A DNA stretch of 64,000 bases from Sinomicrobium soli (GCF_003285545.1 NZ_QLNV01000002.1:310001-374000); one strand, 5' to 3'; positions 53,289 through 63,676 are shown, counted from the stretch's first letter. The notes: generated by a model not told the origin, from the sequence alone. Numbers and translations: made by a program.

Positions 53289-53747
53289 AACTTACAGTAT
53301 GAATTTCGAAAACTAAAGTATATATTACAACTTGCAACAGGAAACTTTTTCGACGAGCGGGGGCAACTTTGTCACGAATAGCATCATTTTCCGGACTTCA
53401 GGTTTCGGATACAGGCCCTGAACGGCATTATTTTCCTTCCGCGGCAAAGCCCTGTCCGGAATGTGTACTCCACATTTCCGAAAGCCGTAATCCCTTTCCG
53501 TTCAGCAGCGCTAAAATCTAAGATTAAATATATTCACCACGAAAGTTTTTAGCTGAACAACAGTAAAAACAATACCAATTACATCATTTCAGACATCAGT
53601 AAATATCAAGATTTTACGGGGCATGAAATTTATCTGAAAACATTTTGTTATTACCAAAATTACATCTATTTTTTCTCTCATTTTGAGCGCTGGCGTTCAT
53701 TTTACAGGGGCTGTATCCCTGTAAAAAACCTCCTGACGGCCTCTTTA
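53289..53747. other. 459-bp intergenic region between divergent nagB and response-regulator genes
   Basis: No coding frame of note. AT-rich near 53560-53700, where the response-regulator promoter lies. Nothing else recognised. Confidence 0.4.
53644..53674 (+). promoter_or_regulatory. Promoter of the LytTR response-regulator gene
   Basis: TTTG at 53644-53647, exactly 19 bases, then TATTTTTT at 53667-53674 (one base from TAnnTTTG). Confidence 0.55.
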
Positions 53748-54488
53748 ATGTACAAGTTACGAATGAAGATCAAATGTATAATCATAGATGATGAATCTGT
53801 TGCGGTAAGTGTCCTGCGGTCTCATGTTTCAGAGTTCCGCAACCTGGAGGTCGTTGCCAGCCACAGCAATCCCATAGAGGCCATGGCCACCCTGGAGCAA
53901 CACGATATCGACGTCATCTTCCTGGATATAAACATGCCCAAAATGAGCGGGCTGGATTTTATAAGAACCATCGATTACGACGCCTTTATCGTGATCACCA
54001 CGGCATATCGCGAGTACGCTGTGGAGAGCTATGAGCTGAATGTGTTCGATTACCTTGTGAAACCCATTCCTTTTCACCGTTTTACAAAAACCGTAAACAA
54101 ACTCAACAGGGAAGTCGCCTTAAAGAGAAAGGGGTTCACCCAGGCCAAGCCGCAGGGCGAACCCTATATGTTTCTCAAGGTAGACAAGAAAATGGTAAAA
54201 ATAAACCTCGGCGATATCCTTTATATAGAGAGCCTTAAGGATTATATAAAGGTAGTGACGGTTATCGATGAGTATATTGTGCACAAATCGCTTACCAATA
54301 TTACCGAAGAACTCCCCGGTTCCAATTTTATAAGAGTACACCGTTCCTACACCATTGCCATAGACAAGGTAAAGGCCGTGGAAGGGAATATTGTGGAAAT
54401 ACACAACAAACGCATTCCCATAGGGCGGAATTACACCAGGCAAACCCGGGAAAGCATTTTCAGGGACAACCAGGATTTTACGCCCTGA
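53748..54488 (+). CDS. LytTR-family response regulator
   Basis: 246 residues; a start at codon 6 (MKIKCIIIDDES, 53763) is equally likely. Receiver domain 7-125 with the acidic pair Asp14-Asp15, phospho-acceptor Asp60 (VIFLDINMPKMSGLDF), a Thr in VITTAYREYA and Lys in DYLVKPIPF. The LytTR DNA-binding domain follows (LKVDKKMVKINLGDILYIES; FIRVHRSYTIAIDKVKAVEG). No histidine kinase gene lies nearby. The next gene, 78 bases downstream, is a sodium:solute symporter that may be its target. Confidence 0.93.
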   Translation: MYKLRMKIKCIIIDDESVAVSVLRSHVSEFRNLEVVASHSNPIEAMATLEQHDIDVIFLDINMPKMSGLDFIRTIDYDAFIVITTAYREYAVESYELNVFDYLVKPIPFHRFTKTVNKLNREVALKRKGFTQAKPQGEPYMFLKVDKKMVKINLGDILYIESLKDYIKVVTVIDEYIVHKSLTNITEELPGSNFIRVHRSYTIAIDKVKAVEGNIVEIHNKRIPIGRNYTRQTRESIFRDNQDFTP

Positions 54489-54566
54489 GTGAACACCGGA
54501 ATATTCCGGTGCACAACAGCAAAAACACGATTAATGCCATAAATAAAACGACTAACTACAACTTTC

Positions 54567-56399
54567 ATGGAACTATCTACATTAGATTATTCGATCATTA
54601 TCGGTTTTTTTGCCATCACCCTGGCCATAGGGCTTTTCGTTTCCAGGTCTTCGGGAAAAGACACTACGGAATACTTCCTTTCCGGAAGGAGCATGCCGTG
54701 GTGGCTTCTCGGTTTTTCCATGGTGGCCACCACTTTTTCTACAGACACCCCAAACCTCGTTACCGACCTGGTAAGGGGAAGCGGGGTATCCGGAAACTGG
54801 GGCTGGTGGGCCTTTCTTCTCACAGGATTGTCTACGGTATTTATCTATGCCAAGCTGTGGCGGAAATCGAATGTGCTTACCGACATGGAGTTCTACGAGT
54901 TGCGCTACGGGGGCAAACCTGCCAGATTTCTCAGGGGGTTCCGGTCGGTCTACCTCGGGTTTTTCTTTAATGTCATTACCCTGGCAGCAGTAAATCTTGC
55001 CGCCATTAAAATAGGAGGCATCATGCTGGGGCTTACCCCCATACAAACCGTACTGATCGGGGGGATCGTCACCGTCATTTTCAGTGCCATAGGCGGGTTT
55101 AAAGGGGTCGTATATACCGATTTCATATTGTTTTTCGTGGCCATCGTAGGCGCGGTAGGCGCCGCCTATTACCTGGTAAACCTTCCGGAAGTGGGAGGCA
55201 TTACCAAAATGATCCAGCACGAGAATGTGGCCGACAAGATCTCCATATTGCCGGATTTTTCTGATAAAGAGGCCCTTATTACCATCCTCATTATTCCGCT
55301 GGCCGTACAGTGGTGGAGCTCCTGGTATCCCGGCTCCGAGCCCGGGGGCGGGGGATATATTGCCCAGCGTATGCTCGCCGCAAAAAACGAAAATCACGCC
55401 ATAGCCTCCACGTTCTTTTTCAATATCATGCACTACGGCGTACGCCCCTGGCCCTGGATACTGGTAGCCCTGGCGTCGCTGGTCGTATTTCCGGATGTCG
55501 CAAGCATACACGAAGCCTTCCCAAATATAGAGGAAAGCAAACTGGGGCACGACCTGGCCTATTCGGCCATGCTGACCAAGCTGCCCAGCGGGTTGCTCGG
55601 TGTTGTATTGGCTTCGCTGGGAGCCGCCTACATGAGTACTATTTCTACCCAGCTCAACTGGGGGTCGTCGTATATCGTAAACGATTTTTACAAACAGACC
55701 CTTCGCAAAAATGCGTCTGAAAAGGAACTGGTAAACATGGGGCGCCTGTCTACCGTACTGCTTATGGTAACCAGTGCCATACTCGCTCTCCTGCTTACCA
55801 ATGCCAAACAGCTGTTCGACATCCTTCTCATGTTCGGGGCGGGAACGGGACTGGTGTATATACTGAGGTGGTTCTGGTGGCGCATTAATGCCTGGAGTGA
55901 GATTTCGGTAATGTTTGCCGCTGCCATCATCAGCATGGTGTTCACCTTGTCACCTCTCGGTGATTATCTCTTCGGGGGCCATGCCACAGACGGCACCTTT
56001 ACTGCCGGCGTATTCCCTTCATGGGCCACGCTTCCGGCCATTGTGGTCATCACTACCGTCATATGGCTGGTAGTCACCTATACCACCAGGCCGGAAGACA
56101 AGAACGTACTTTACAGCTTCTATCAAAAAACACAACCGGGAGGACCGGGATGGAAAAAGATCGTGGACCAGGCGCGTGCCGAAGACGTCAATATCGTGGA
56201 CGGAAGACAAAAATGGGCTGTTCCGTCGGGAATACTTGCCATGATACTCGGCTGTATCCTGGTATATTCCTGCATGTTTGCCACGGGCAACTGGATTTAC
56301 GGCAATTATCCGCTGGCCATAGGGCTGACCATTCTCATACTGGTATCCGGCATACTGCTTGCCGTGGTATGGAACCGTATGAAAAAAGACATCATATAG
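54567..56399 (+). CDS. Sodium:solute symporter (SSS family)
   Basis: 610 residues with about 13-14 membrane helices. SSS text: YFLSGRSMPWWLLGFSMVAT, TFSTDTPNLVTDLVRGSG, GGFKGVVYTDFILFFVAIVG, GLLGVVLASLGAAYMSTIST with the conserved small-residue Na-site helix. It uses the sodium gradient to import a small solute. The position after a LytTR regulator and near nagB/nagK suggests sugar or amino-sugar uptake; the substrate is not readable. A near-perfect terminator follows. Confidence 0.93.
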   Translation: MELSTLDYSIIIGFFAITLAIGLFVSRSSGKDTTEYFLSGRSMPWWLLGFSMVATTFSTDTPNLVTDLVRGSGVSGNWGWWAFLLTGLSTVFIYAKLWRKSNVLTDMEFYELRYGGKPARFLRGFRSVYLGFFFNVITLAAVNLAAIKIGGIMLGLTPIQTVLIGGIVTVIFSAIGGFKGVVYTDFILFFVAIVGAVGAAYYLVNLPEVGGITKMIQHENVADKISILPDFSDKEALITILIIPLAVQWWSSWYPGSEPGGGGYIAQRMLAAKNENHAIASTFFFNIMHYGVRPWPWILVALASLVVFPDVASIHEAFPNIEESKLGHDLAYSAMLTKLPSGLLGVVLASLGAAYMSTISTQLNWGSSYIVNDFYKQTLRKNASEKELVNMGRLSTVLLMVTSAILALLLTNAKQLFDILLMFGAGTGLVYILRWFWWRINAWSEISVMFAAAIISMVFTLSPLGDYLFGGHATDGTFTAGVFPSWATLPAIVVITTVIWLVVTYTTRPEDKNVLYSFYQKTQPGGPGWKKIVDQARAEDVNIVDGRQKWAVPSGILAMILGCILVYSCMFATGNWIYGNYPLAIGLTILILVSGILLAVVWNRMKKDII

Positions 56400-56419
56400 C
56401 GCTGCTGCCAGCCGGAAAC

Positions 56420-56463
56420 AAAAAAACTCCCCCGGACGGATTATCGTCCGGGGGAGTTTTTTT
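56420..56463. terminator. Strong bidirectional terminator
   Basis: A-run, CTCCCCCGGACG (56427-56438), short loop, CGTCCGGGGGAG (56445-56456), T-run. Lies between the convergent symporter and TamB-like genes. Confidence 0.9.
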
Positions 56464-56464
56464 A

Positions 56465-59400
56465 TCAGCTCCCGGCATTCCCTTTATTTCCGAACCTCAC
56501 CAATCCGTTGCCCATGGTTTCGGTCCCGGAGGTCTCTTCAGGGGGGTCCGGTTCCCGTACTGCGTTCTCTTCTTTCGGGGTAAACACTTTTCGGAGCAAC
56601 TCCCGGAAGGTATTAAAATCTACCTGGTACGACAATCCCGCCCCCTGGGTATACCCGATCCGGTCGGCCAGCCATTGCTGAATTTCATTTTCCCGGTTAA
56701 AGATACGCGCTCTCAGGGTACCGTCTTCATTGAGCAGTATCTGTACTTCCACATCACCCGCTACAGCAGTTTCCGCCACCCCGCCTATGGGCACCCCTAT
56801 CTTTCCGTTCAGCAGGATACGGTCGCTGATCTGGGTGGAGACCGTTACCCCAAACCTGTCCTGGGTCTCAAAATCGAGATTGGGGTCCCTCGTTCCGAGT
56901 TCGTAAGACAAGCCTATATCGAATTTTCCGTCGCCGGAATTCAGGATATCGTTGAGCATACTAAAGCCCGACTCGATAAAGTTCCCGGCCACCCCGCCAC
57001 CGCTTATATTGATCTCGTTATTGATAAATGCCCCCTGAGACAGTAATGAAAGGGCCTGCAGTTCCCGCTTGCTCTTGTCGTCCAGTTTGTATTGCAGCTC
57101 CGAATTGATCACGGCATTGGTACCCGGAAACTGGATATCAAAATCGATATCCGGCTGCAGCAGTTCCCCGTTCAGCTTTATGATCAGGTCGGTCTCTATC
57201 TTCCGGGTCACCGAATTATTATCGAGCAAAACCGCGGGATTGGCATTGAGGTTATACACCGCTTCCAGGTCTACATTGGCCCTCAGCGGATCCCCGTTCC
57301 AGCTCATAAACCCTCCCGGCTTCACCTTGAATTTCTTTTCTATGATCCCGCCGTATTTAAAATTGTAATCCCCGCTAAAGGTGGTAAAATCTCCCCACAT
57401 CCTGAATTTTCCGTTGGTATTGATCTCCAGGAGTATATTTCCCGCTCCCCGCCCTCTCAGGGAGCTCCCCAGTTCCTTGTCTATGACGATCTCCACCTCG
57501 GCATCAGGGTTTATGTCCAGGTCGAATTCCAGCTCCAGCCCCTTATAGTCCTGGAGTTCCCTCTCATTGGTAGCAAAGGTGGTCTCTCCGTTTTTATCGA
57601 TAAAATTAATAAAGGAGGTATCCCCCACCGTCACTTCATTGTCCAGGGGTATCTTAAGCGATGTCCCCTTTGCCGTTGTGGCAAACATCTTTATGGTAAG
57701 TTCGTCGGTAAGCCCGTAGATCTGGGCCTCCCCGTTTATGAACCCCGTACCGTAAAACAGTTCTTCCTCTGTTTCGGGAGTATTGAGCGCCAGGAAGCGC
57801 TGCCCTTTCGTATCCAGGCCCAGGTCGAGGTACCAGTCGGAGAAATGAGTATGCGTAATCGTTCCGTTCAGCAACGCCCTGGTCTTAAACCTGGTATCTG
57901 TCAGGGTGATATCGTCGAACTTAAAGGTCTGTCCGAAAAGTTCGACGGAAGTTTCCGGGGCAAAATCGAGGTCTACATTGAGGTAAGGGATCTTCATACC
58001 GGCATCCCGGAGCTGTATCTGCCCGCTGAGATCCGGTTTCTCAAAGGTTCCCGTAAGGCGTGCTTCCCCCGATGCGAGCCCGCGGATGTCGGATATAACC
58101 TCTTCCCCCAGCCTGCTGAACGCGGCCATATCCAGGCCGGAGAGCCTCATTTCCACATTCATGGAGGGCTTGTCGTTATCAAACGAAACATCCCCCACTA
58201 CATCGAGAACCTTACTGCTCCCCTTCTGAATAACCGCATCGATACCGTAACTCGAAAGGTTCTGGTTGCCCACGATACCCACATCAAAATTCCCGAGAGT
58301 GATGTCGTTCAGGGTGAAATCATCGATGCGAAGGTTGGACGACGGAAAATAATTTCCGCGTTGCTGAAGCACGTAAAATTCCCCGTTCATCAATCCTTTC
58401 AGGCTCAGGTTATCGATATCCGGGGTTACCTTGTCCAGGTTTACATTCCTGAAATGTACCGAGAGGTCCTTATAGGTGGAATCGATCATTTTTCCCTGCA
58501 GGTTGATCTGTTCCTCCCCGTGGTTCATCACCACCGTCTCTATGGTCACCGTATCCAGCGTCTTGTTAAAGACCACCCGGTTGCGGCGGTTGTTGTCCTT
58601 ATTCAGCAACCAGTGATTTCCCTTAAACCCGACTTCGGAACGCTTGAACCCTACCACCGACTTGTTATCGGGGGTTATCGTATGGTAAAAATTGAGATTG
58701 TATTCATCTTTGCCCCCGTCTCCGCCCCGGAATTCGGTACGGAAAAACAGGGTATCCTTTATGGTGGTGTTGATCAGGTTGAAATCGGAAACATCGTAAA
58801 ACCCGGTGTGTATCTCCCCTACTTCCACATACGTATTGAACAGCGGGTTCTTGTTGTCAATCTGCAAATCGATATTTTTGATATTGCTTCCGAAGGCGTC
58901 GATATTGGGCGACCGGAAATTAAACCTGAAATCTCCTGCATCGGCGATCATTTCCCCTTTTACATAGGTATTTCTTCCCAGTTTGACCTCCGGGAAGAAT
59001 ACCTCTATGATCTTGCTGTTGATAAAGAAATTGAATTCCACGTACTGATCGGGCAAGATTTCGTGCGGACTGTAATTCGCATAAATGCTACCCACGGAAT
59101 TCTGCACGATCTTACCCAGCTCCCTGAACGAGAAATTCCCTTTCATAAAACCGTTGATGATCTCGGGCGAATCTACCGTAAGCACCCTTCCGGTCTCATC
59201 GATCACAGAGATGATCTTGAAATCCTCAAAATAATACTCGTCGTTCTGGTTCTTGTAACTCGTCTTCAGGAAATTGATCTCCCCCTTCAGGTTATCCATA
59301 TCGTTCCCGGTAATGTTCATGCTGATATCCCCGGAAAAGACCGACACACTGTCCCGCGATACAAAGCGCAGTGCATGGAGATCGGCATGGGTTATGGAAG

Positions 59401-60934
59401 CCCTGAAGTCGAACTGGTTCTCTTCTCCCGACAGGTCGGCCAGGCCCTCGAAGCTCATCTCAAAATTCTCATCGTTAGACAGCAACGAGCCGTCGAACAG
59501 CTGGTCCTTGACCACTCCTGCCACAGCCACATTCTCATAGCGGTAACCATTGTACACCAGGCTGTTTACCATTCCTCTTATCTCGGTATTGAGATTTTCC
59601 TCGGTGAACCCCTTTCCGTCTACATCCACATGGAGCGAAGCCTTTCCCAGCTTATCGATCTCGATGAACTCCCCGAGATCGAAATCGGTCATGCTGATGG
59701 TTCCCGTATACGAGGCATTATCAATATCATCTATATCCGTAAGTTCCAGTTTAGAAAGGCTGTTTCCCAGTTCGGTTTCCAGTTCAAGGTCCGTTCTTAC
59801 GGTCTTTTCGGTAATCATCGCCTTTCCCCGGGCCCTGAGCTGCCCCAGTTTGGCGAGAGACGACGGGAGGGCATTTCCGAGGATATTGGGAAGCAGTCCC
59901 CTGAGCTGGTAATAACTGGAGGAAAGCCAGCTTATATCGGCATCTATCCGGAACGGGATATCCGAAGAGAAGAGCCCCCTGAAATCAAAATTACCGTTAA
60001 TGCTCGTATTATCGGTGGTAACTCTCAGGTTTGTGGTATGCAAACGGTTCAGTACCCCGTCCACTTCCGAACTGAAGGTTACCCGCCTTCCCCGTCCGAA
60101 CTCATTGTAAAACACATTGACCTCATCAAACGCAATAGTCGCATCGGAAAAGCTTCCCTTTACATTGACCTTGTTGAGAAAATCTGCAAAATCTTCCCTG
60201 TTGTACAAAAAGGACAGTTCCCCTTTGATGCTGGACCGGGGGGTCTCTATGGTAAGATTTTCAAAATTCATTCGTTCGAGGCCATACGAAAAATCGGTTT
60301 CAAGTTTTTCGACCCTTATCCCCCGGTCGGCCACAAACCCCAATTGCCTTACCCGGGCATCCACCTCGGGACCTGCTATCCTGAAATCCTCCACATCGGC
60401 CTTTAATTCCCGGAAATACAGTATATCCGGTTTTTCCGCATTATCGTCCGTAATGCGGAAACGCGCATCCTCCAGCCGCACTTCGGAAGTGGTCAGCAGA
60501 AAAGTGGACGGCCCGGTTTTTGTCGTGTCCGGTCCTTCGAGTTTTTCCACGAAATCGTCGAGGTTGGTAAAATCTTCCCCTTTATAGGTTTTCAGGTGAA
60601 AGTACACCTCCTGCATATCGATATCGCCGAAATTGAGTTTCCCGTCGATCATGCTCTTCACGTTTCTCACACTGAGCAGGGAAGTATTCAGCCGTCCCAC
60701 CGAGATCAGGGTATCGCGGTGATGATCGGCTATATAGATATCGCGCAGGCTCACGCTGCCGAAAAAGGAAATATAGACCCTTCTTATCTCAATACTGGTC
60801 CCGAAATCCTCATTGAGTGCAGCGGTCACTTTTTTGGCAATACCCGTCTGTACCGGAGGGAGTGCCAGAAAAACACTCACCATGACCAGCAACAAGAACA
60901 GGATCAAAAAAGACCTGACTACTATTTTCCTCAA
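56465..60934 (-). CDS. TamB-like translocation/assembly module protein (DUF490)
   Basis: 1489 residues. One N-terminal membrane helix (about 8-27: FLILFLLLVMVSVFLALPP), then very long beta-repetitive sequence of the AsmA/TamB type (FGTSIEIRRVYISFFGSVSL; repeated ...LSGQIQLRDAGM-type strands), and the C-terminal DUF490 domain (GRGAGNILLEINTNGKFRMW; FGVTVSTQISDRILLNGKIG; IQQWLADRIGYTQGAGLSYQ). Such proteins form periplasm-spanning grooves that carry lipids or assist outer-membrane protein assembly. It is divergent from tsaD. The large open frame on its opposite strand is a shadow. Confidence 0.94.
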   Translation of the reverse strand: MRKIVVRSFLILFLLLVMVSVFLALPPVQTGIAKKVTAALNEDFGTSIEIRRVYISFFGSVSLRDIYIADHHRDTLISVGRLNTSLLSVRNVKSMIDGKLNFGDIDMQEVYFHLKTYKGEDFTNLDDFVEKLEGPDTTKTGPSTFLLTTSEVRLEDARFRITDDNAEKPDILYFRELKADVEDFRIAGPEVDARVRQLGFVADRGIRVEKLETDFSYGLERMNFENLTIETPRSSIKGELSFLYNREDFADFLNKVNVKGSFSDATIAFDEVNVFYNEFGRGRRVTFSSEVDGVLNRLHTTNLRVTTDNTSINGNFDFRGLFSSDIPFRIDADISWLSSSYYQLRGLLPNILGNALPSSLAKLGQLRARGKAMITEKTVRTDLELETELGNSLSKLELTDIDDIDNASYTGTISMTDFDLGEFIEIDKLGKASLHVDVDGKGFTEENLNTEIRGMVNSLVYNGYRYENVAVAGVVKDQLFDGSLLSNDENFEMSFEGLADLSGEENQFDFRASITHADLHALRFVSRDSVSVFSGDISMNITGNDMDNLKGEINFLKTSYKNQNDEYYFEDFKIISVIDETGRVLTVDSPEIINGFMKGNFSFRELGKIVQNSVGSIYANYSPHEILPDQYVEFNFFINSKIIEVFFPEVKLGRNTYVKGEMIADAGDFRFNFRSPNIDAFGSNIKNIDLQIDNKNPLFNTYVEVGEIHTGFYDVSDFNLINTTIKDTLFFRTEFRGGDGGKDEYNLNFYHTITPDNKSVVGFKRSEVGFKGNHWLLNKDNNRRNRVVFNKTLDTVTIETVVMNHGEEQINLQGKMIDSTYKDLSVHFRNVNLDKVTPDIDNLSLKGLMNGEFYVLQQRGNYFPSSNLRIDDFTLNDITLGNFDVGIVGNQNLSSYGIDAVIQKGSSKVLDVVGDVSFDNDKPSMNVEMRLSGLDMAAFSRLGEEVISDIRGLASGEARLTGTFEKPDLSGQIQLRDAGMKIPYLNVDLDFAPETSVELFGQTFKFDDITLTDTRFKTRALLNGTITHTHFSDWYLDLGLDTKGQRFLALNTPETEEELFYGTGFINGEAQIYGLTDELTIKMFATTAKGTSLKIPLDNEVTVGDTSFINFIDKNGETTFATNERELQDYKGLELEFDLDINPDAEVEIVIDKELGSSLRGRGAGNILLEINTNGKFRMWGDFTTFSGDYNFKYGGIIEKKFKVKPGGFMSWNGDPLRANVDLEAVYNLNANPAVLLDNNSVTRKIETDLIIKLNGELLQPDIDFDIQFPGTNAVINSELQYKLDDKSKRELQALSLLSQGAFINNEINISGGGVAGNFIESGFSMLNDILNSGDGKFDIGLSYELGTRDPNLDFETQDRFGVTVSTQISDRILLNGKIGVPIGGVAETAVAGDVEVQILLNEDGTLRARIFNRENEIQQWLADRIGYTQGAGLSYQVDFNTFRELLRKVFTPKEENAVREPDPPEETSGTETMGNGLVRFGNKGNAGS

Positions 60935-61020
60935 TTTCCTGATAGGTTCCTACACTATTAAAGGATTATGAACAAGCGCTGTAATGACCGGCCTGATTAC
61001 CGGAACAGGCATAAAATGCT

Positions 61021-61028
61021 TACCTTTG
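61021..61028 (+). promoter_or_regulatory. -7 element of tsaD
   Basis: TACCTTTG is a perfect TAnnTTTG match, 30 bases before the ATG at 61059. It supports the shorter tsaD start. No clear -33 TTTG. Confidence 0.5.
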
Positions 61029-61058
61029 CAGGCAGCAACTTTTATTCCGAAAATCCAT

Positions 61059-62081
61059 ATGAAGGAACAAAAAACATATATCCTTGCCATTGAATCTTCC
61101 TGCGATGATACTTCGGCCGCCGTTCTTCTTAACGGAAAAGTCCTGAGTAATGTTGTAGCCACCCAGAAAATTCACGAGGAATACGGCGGTGTCGTTCCCG
61201 AACTGGCCTCACGGGCACATCAGCAAAATATTGTTCCGGTAGTACACACAGCCCTTAACAAGGCAAATATCGGTAAAAAAGAGTTATCCGCCATAGCTTT
61301 TACGAGCGGTCCGGGACTTTTGGGATCGCTGCTCGTCGGGACCTCCTTTGCCAAGTCCCTGGCACTGGCCCTTCACATCCCGCTTATCGAAGTAAATCAC
61401 ATGCAGGCACATATCCTTGCACATTTTATAGAAGACCAGGGGCAGGACAAGCCTTCTTTTCCCTTTCTGGCCATGACCATCAGCGGCGGGCACACGCAGA
61501 TCATACGTGCAGACGGTTTTTTCGACATGACGGTGATCGGGGAAACCATTGACGATGCCGTGGGGGAAGCCTTTGACAAAAGCGCCAAGATACTCGGGCT
61601 CCCCTACCCGGGAGGCCCGCTGATAGACCGCTATGCCCGGGAAGGCAATCCCGGGGCATTCGCCTTTCCGAAACCGAAGGTAGACGGACTGGATTTCAGT
61701 TTCAGCGGCCTGAAGACTTCCATTCTGTATTTCGTCCGGAAACATCAGAAAGAAGATCCGGCATTTGTGGAACACCACCTGAAAGACATCTGTGCCTCCA
61801 TACAGTACACCATTGTAAACATACTGATGGACAAACTGAAAAAAGCCTCGAAGGAAACGGGAATCCGGCAGATTGCTATCGGTGGCGGGGTATCGGCCAA
61901 TTCCGGGATACGGGAGGCCCTGAAAAAAGGCGAAAAAAAATACGGGTGGAAAACCTATATCCCCAAATTCGAATACACCACCGACAATGCTGCCATGATA
62001 GGCATTACGGGCTATCTCAAATACCTGGAAAACGACTTTTCTTCCCAGAATGTAACGGCCAAAGCCCGTTTTAAGGTATAG
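61059..62081 (+). CDS. tsaD: tRNA N6-adenosine threonylcarbamoyltransferase
   Basis: 340 residues from the ATG at 61059. An in-frame start at 60984 adds 25 residues, but these overlap the promoter and are not conserved in the family. Blocks: ILAIESSCDDTSAAVL, GGVVPELASRAHQQNIVPVV, HMQAHILAHF with the two metal-binding His, MTISGGHTQII, GGGVSANSGIRE and TTDNAAMIGI with the third metal ligand Asp. It transfers threonylcarbamoyl to A37 of ANN-decoding tRNAs together with TsaB and TsaE, not seen here. Essential in most bacteria. Confidence 0.97.
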   Translation: MKEQKTYILAIESSCDDTSAAVLLNGKVLSNVVATQKIHEEYGGVVPELASRAHQQNIVPVVHTALNKANIGKKELSAIAFTSGPGLLGSLLVGTSFAKSLALALHIPLIEVNHMQAHILAHFIEDQGQDKPSFPFLAMTISGGHTQIIRADGFFDMTVIGETIDDAVGEAFDKSAKILGLPYPGGPLIDRYAREGNPGAFAFPKPKVDGLDFSFSGLKTSILYFVRKHQKEDPAFVEHHLKDICASIQYTIVNILMDKLKKASKETGIRQIAIGGGVSANSGIREALKKGEKKYGWKTYIPKFEYTTDNAAMIGITGYLKYLENDFSSQNVTAKARFKV

Positions 62082-62094
62082 TAACCCTCACGTG

Positions 62095-62970
62095 TTACCT
62101 GTACCTGCGGACAAAATCTGACGGGGTCATACCCGTATTGCGCCGGAAAAACCTGGAAAAGTAGGCATAATCTTCATATCCCAGAGTACGCGCAATGGCG
62201 GCAAATGATTTCGGGGCGTGCACAAGAAGGCGTTTGGCTTCCAGCAAAACCCTGTCTGCCACCAGTTCCGTAACTGTTTTTCCCAGTGACAACTTAACCA
62301 TACGATTCAAGTGTTTCGGACTGATATTCATCATGGCGGCATAGGCCGATGCCGATTTTTCTACAGGATAATGCTCCTCTATAAGTCTTTCCAGTATCCT
62401 GATTTTCTTCGTGTATCCGGCCGGAACGGTAACCTCGCTGTTTTCCGTTTGCAGGTACAGGCGGCTCATATTGATATACAGTATATCGAGAAGACTGGCC
62501 ACAAGAGGGGTACTCATATAACCGCCCCGCATGTGCTCCCGGAAAATCCGGGCAAACAGGCCCGATATGCACTCCCGGTCTTCATCAGGGATAAAAAGTG
62601 AAGACGGATTCTGCACGGAATAATAAAAAGGAAAGTTATAAAGAGACCTGTTCATAAAATGCATCTCATAAAATTCACGAGTGTGAAAAAGTACAAAACC
62701 ATCTGTATCTGCCGTAAACTTCCAATGATGCGTCTGTCCGGGAGACATCATAAATACACTCCCGGGAAGAATCGGATAGGAATGAAAATCTATTTCGTGC
62801 ACCCCACTCCCCGAGGAAAAGAAAACCAGAACAAAAAAATCATGTTTGTGGGGCAGGGATATGGCTTCATGAAAACTTCCCGCATGCTGCTTAAAGGTAT
62901 TGCTGTAAAAATAGGAATACTCCTTTTCCGGGCCGAATTCGTCAATATGCAAAACCTTTATTTCTTTCAT
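62095..62970 (-). CDS. AraC-family transcriptional regulator
   Basis: 291 residues. N-terminal cupin-like sensor domain (SLPHKHDFFVLVFFSSGSGV; PILPGSVFMMSPGQTHHWKF) and C-terminal double helix-turn-helix at about 190-290 (SAYAAMMNISPKHLNRMVKL; FAAIARTLGYEDYAYFSRFF; RRNTGMTPSDFVRRYR). It probably senses a small molecule, often a sugar. Convergent with tsaD, 13 bases apart. Its target is not evident; nothing is divergent within 200 bases except the DUF983 gene. Confidence 0.93.
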   Translation of the reverse strand: MKEIKVLHIDEFGPEKEYSYFYSNTFKQHAGSFHEAISLPHKHDFFVLVFFSSGSGVHEIDFHSYPILPGSVFMMSPGQTHHWKFTADTDGFVLFHTREFYEMHFMNRSLYNFPFYYSVQNPSSLFIPDEDRECISGLFARIFREHMRGGYMSTPLVASLLDILYINMSRLYLQTENSEVTVPAGYTKKIRILERLIEEHYPVEKSASAYAAMMNISPKHLNRMVKLSLGKTVTELVADRVLLEAKRLLVHAPKSFAAIARTLGYEDYAYFSRFFRRNTGMTPSDFVRRYR

Positions 62971-63179
62971 ACTTATGGATCACTGTATCTCACAAGGGCT
63001 TACAAAATGTCTCAAAAACACAAATAAAAGCGTAAAAAGCACAACGATTTTTCCACCCTCTACCCTCAACTTTGCACTATAAATACTCCCGGCATAACTT
63101 ATGGTAAGCCCAATTAATACAACCAGGTAAAAAACAGATTCCCGATTGCGGAGAGGGAGACAGGCAAATATACATCAAC

Positions 63180-63554
63180 ATGTCATACATTATAAATATC
63201 ATTAAAGGAAAATGTCCTGATTGTGAAAAAGGAGACATATTTATCAGCAAAGGCAACCCCTTATTGTTCAGAATGCCTAAAATGCACAAAAAATGTACCT
63301 GTTGCCAGCACAGTTTCATAAAGGAACCAGGCTATTTTTTCGGGGCGATGTATGTTAGTTATGCCTTATCGATGGCAGAAATGATAGCGGTGTTCGTCTT
63401 GTGCAAGCTTATCCTGGGGATGAACAGTATTCCCGTATTTTTGATCGTACTCGTTATCGCCCTGTTCTCCAGCACTATTAATTTCCGTCTTTCCAGAACC
63501 ATCTGGATATATATATTCAGTAAAAGGAAAACCGACAGACCTATAAGAACATAA
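63180..63554 (+). CDS. DUF983 membrane protein
   Basis: 124 residues. N-terminal CPDCEKGDIF and KKCTCCQHSF form two CxxC pairs, a likely zinc knuckle, then the family text EPGYFFGAMYVSYALSMAE and two membrane helices (about 60-82 and 86-106). Small inner-membrane protein of unknown function, common in flavobacteria. Confidence 0.88.
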   Translation: MSYIINIIKGKCPDCEKGDIFISKGNPLLFRMPKMHKKCTCCQHSFIKEPGYFFGAMYVSYALSMAEMIAVFVLCKLILGMNSIPVFLIVLVIALFSSTINFRLSRTIWIYIFSKRKTDRPIRT

Positions 63555-63676
63555 AAATCAATGATATACATTATTACAAAATCAAAAACTCCCTTATGAT
63601 TTTATTCTTACCTTAGCGCCAAAGCACCAGCAATTCCGGGCAGCTCCGAGTGGCCGGTGTGAGCAAGTTTGTACCC

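Noticed and set aside
54582-55550. 322-codon open frame opposite the symporter gene
   Set aside because: Antisense to conserved membrane-helix codons; no motif.
57092-60406. 1104-codon open frame opposite the TamB-like gene
   Set aside because: It is antisense to a well-supported gene along its whole length, has no recognisable domain and an odd composition; a shadow of a GC-rich coding strand.
60984-61058. Longer tsaD start
   Set aside because: It overlaps the TACCTTTG promoter element and adds residues not typical of TsaD.
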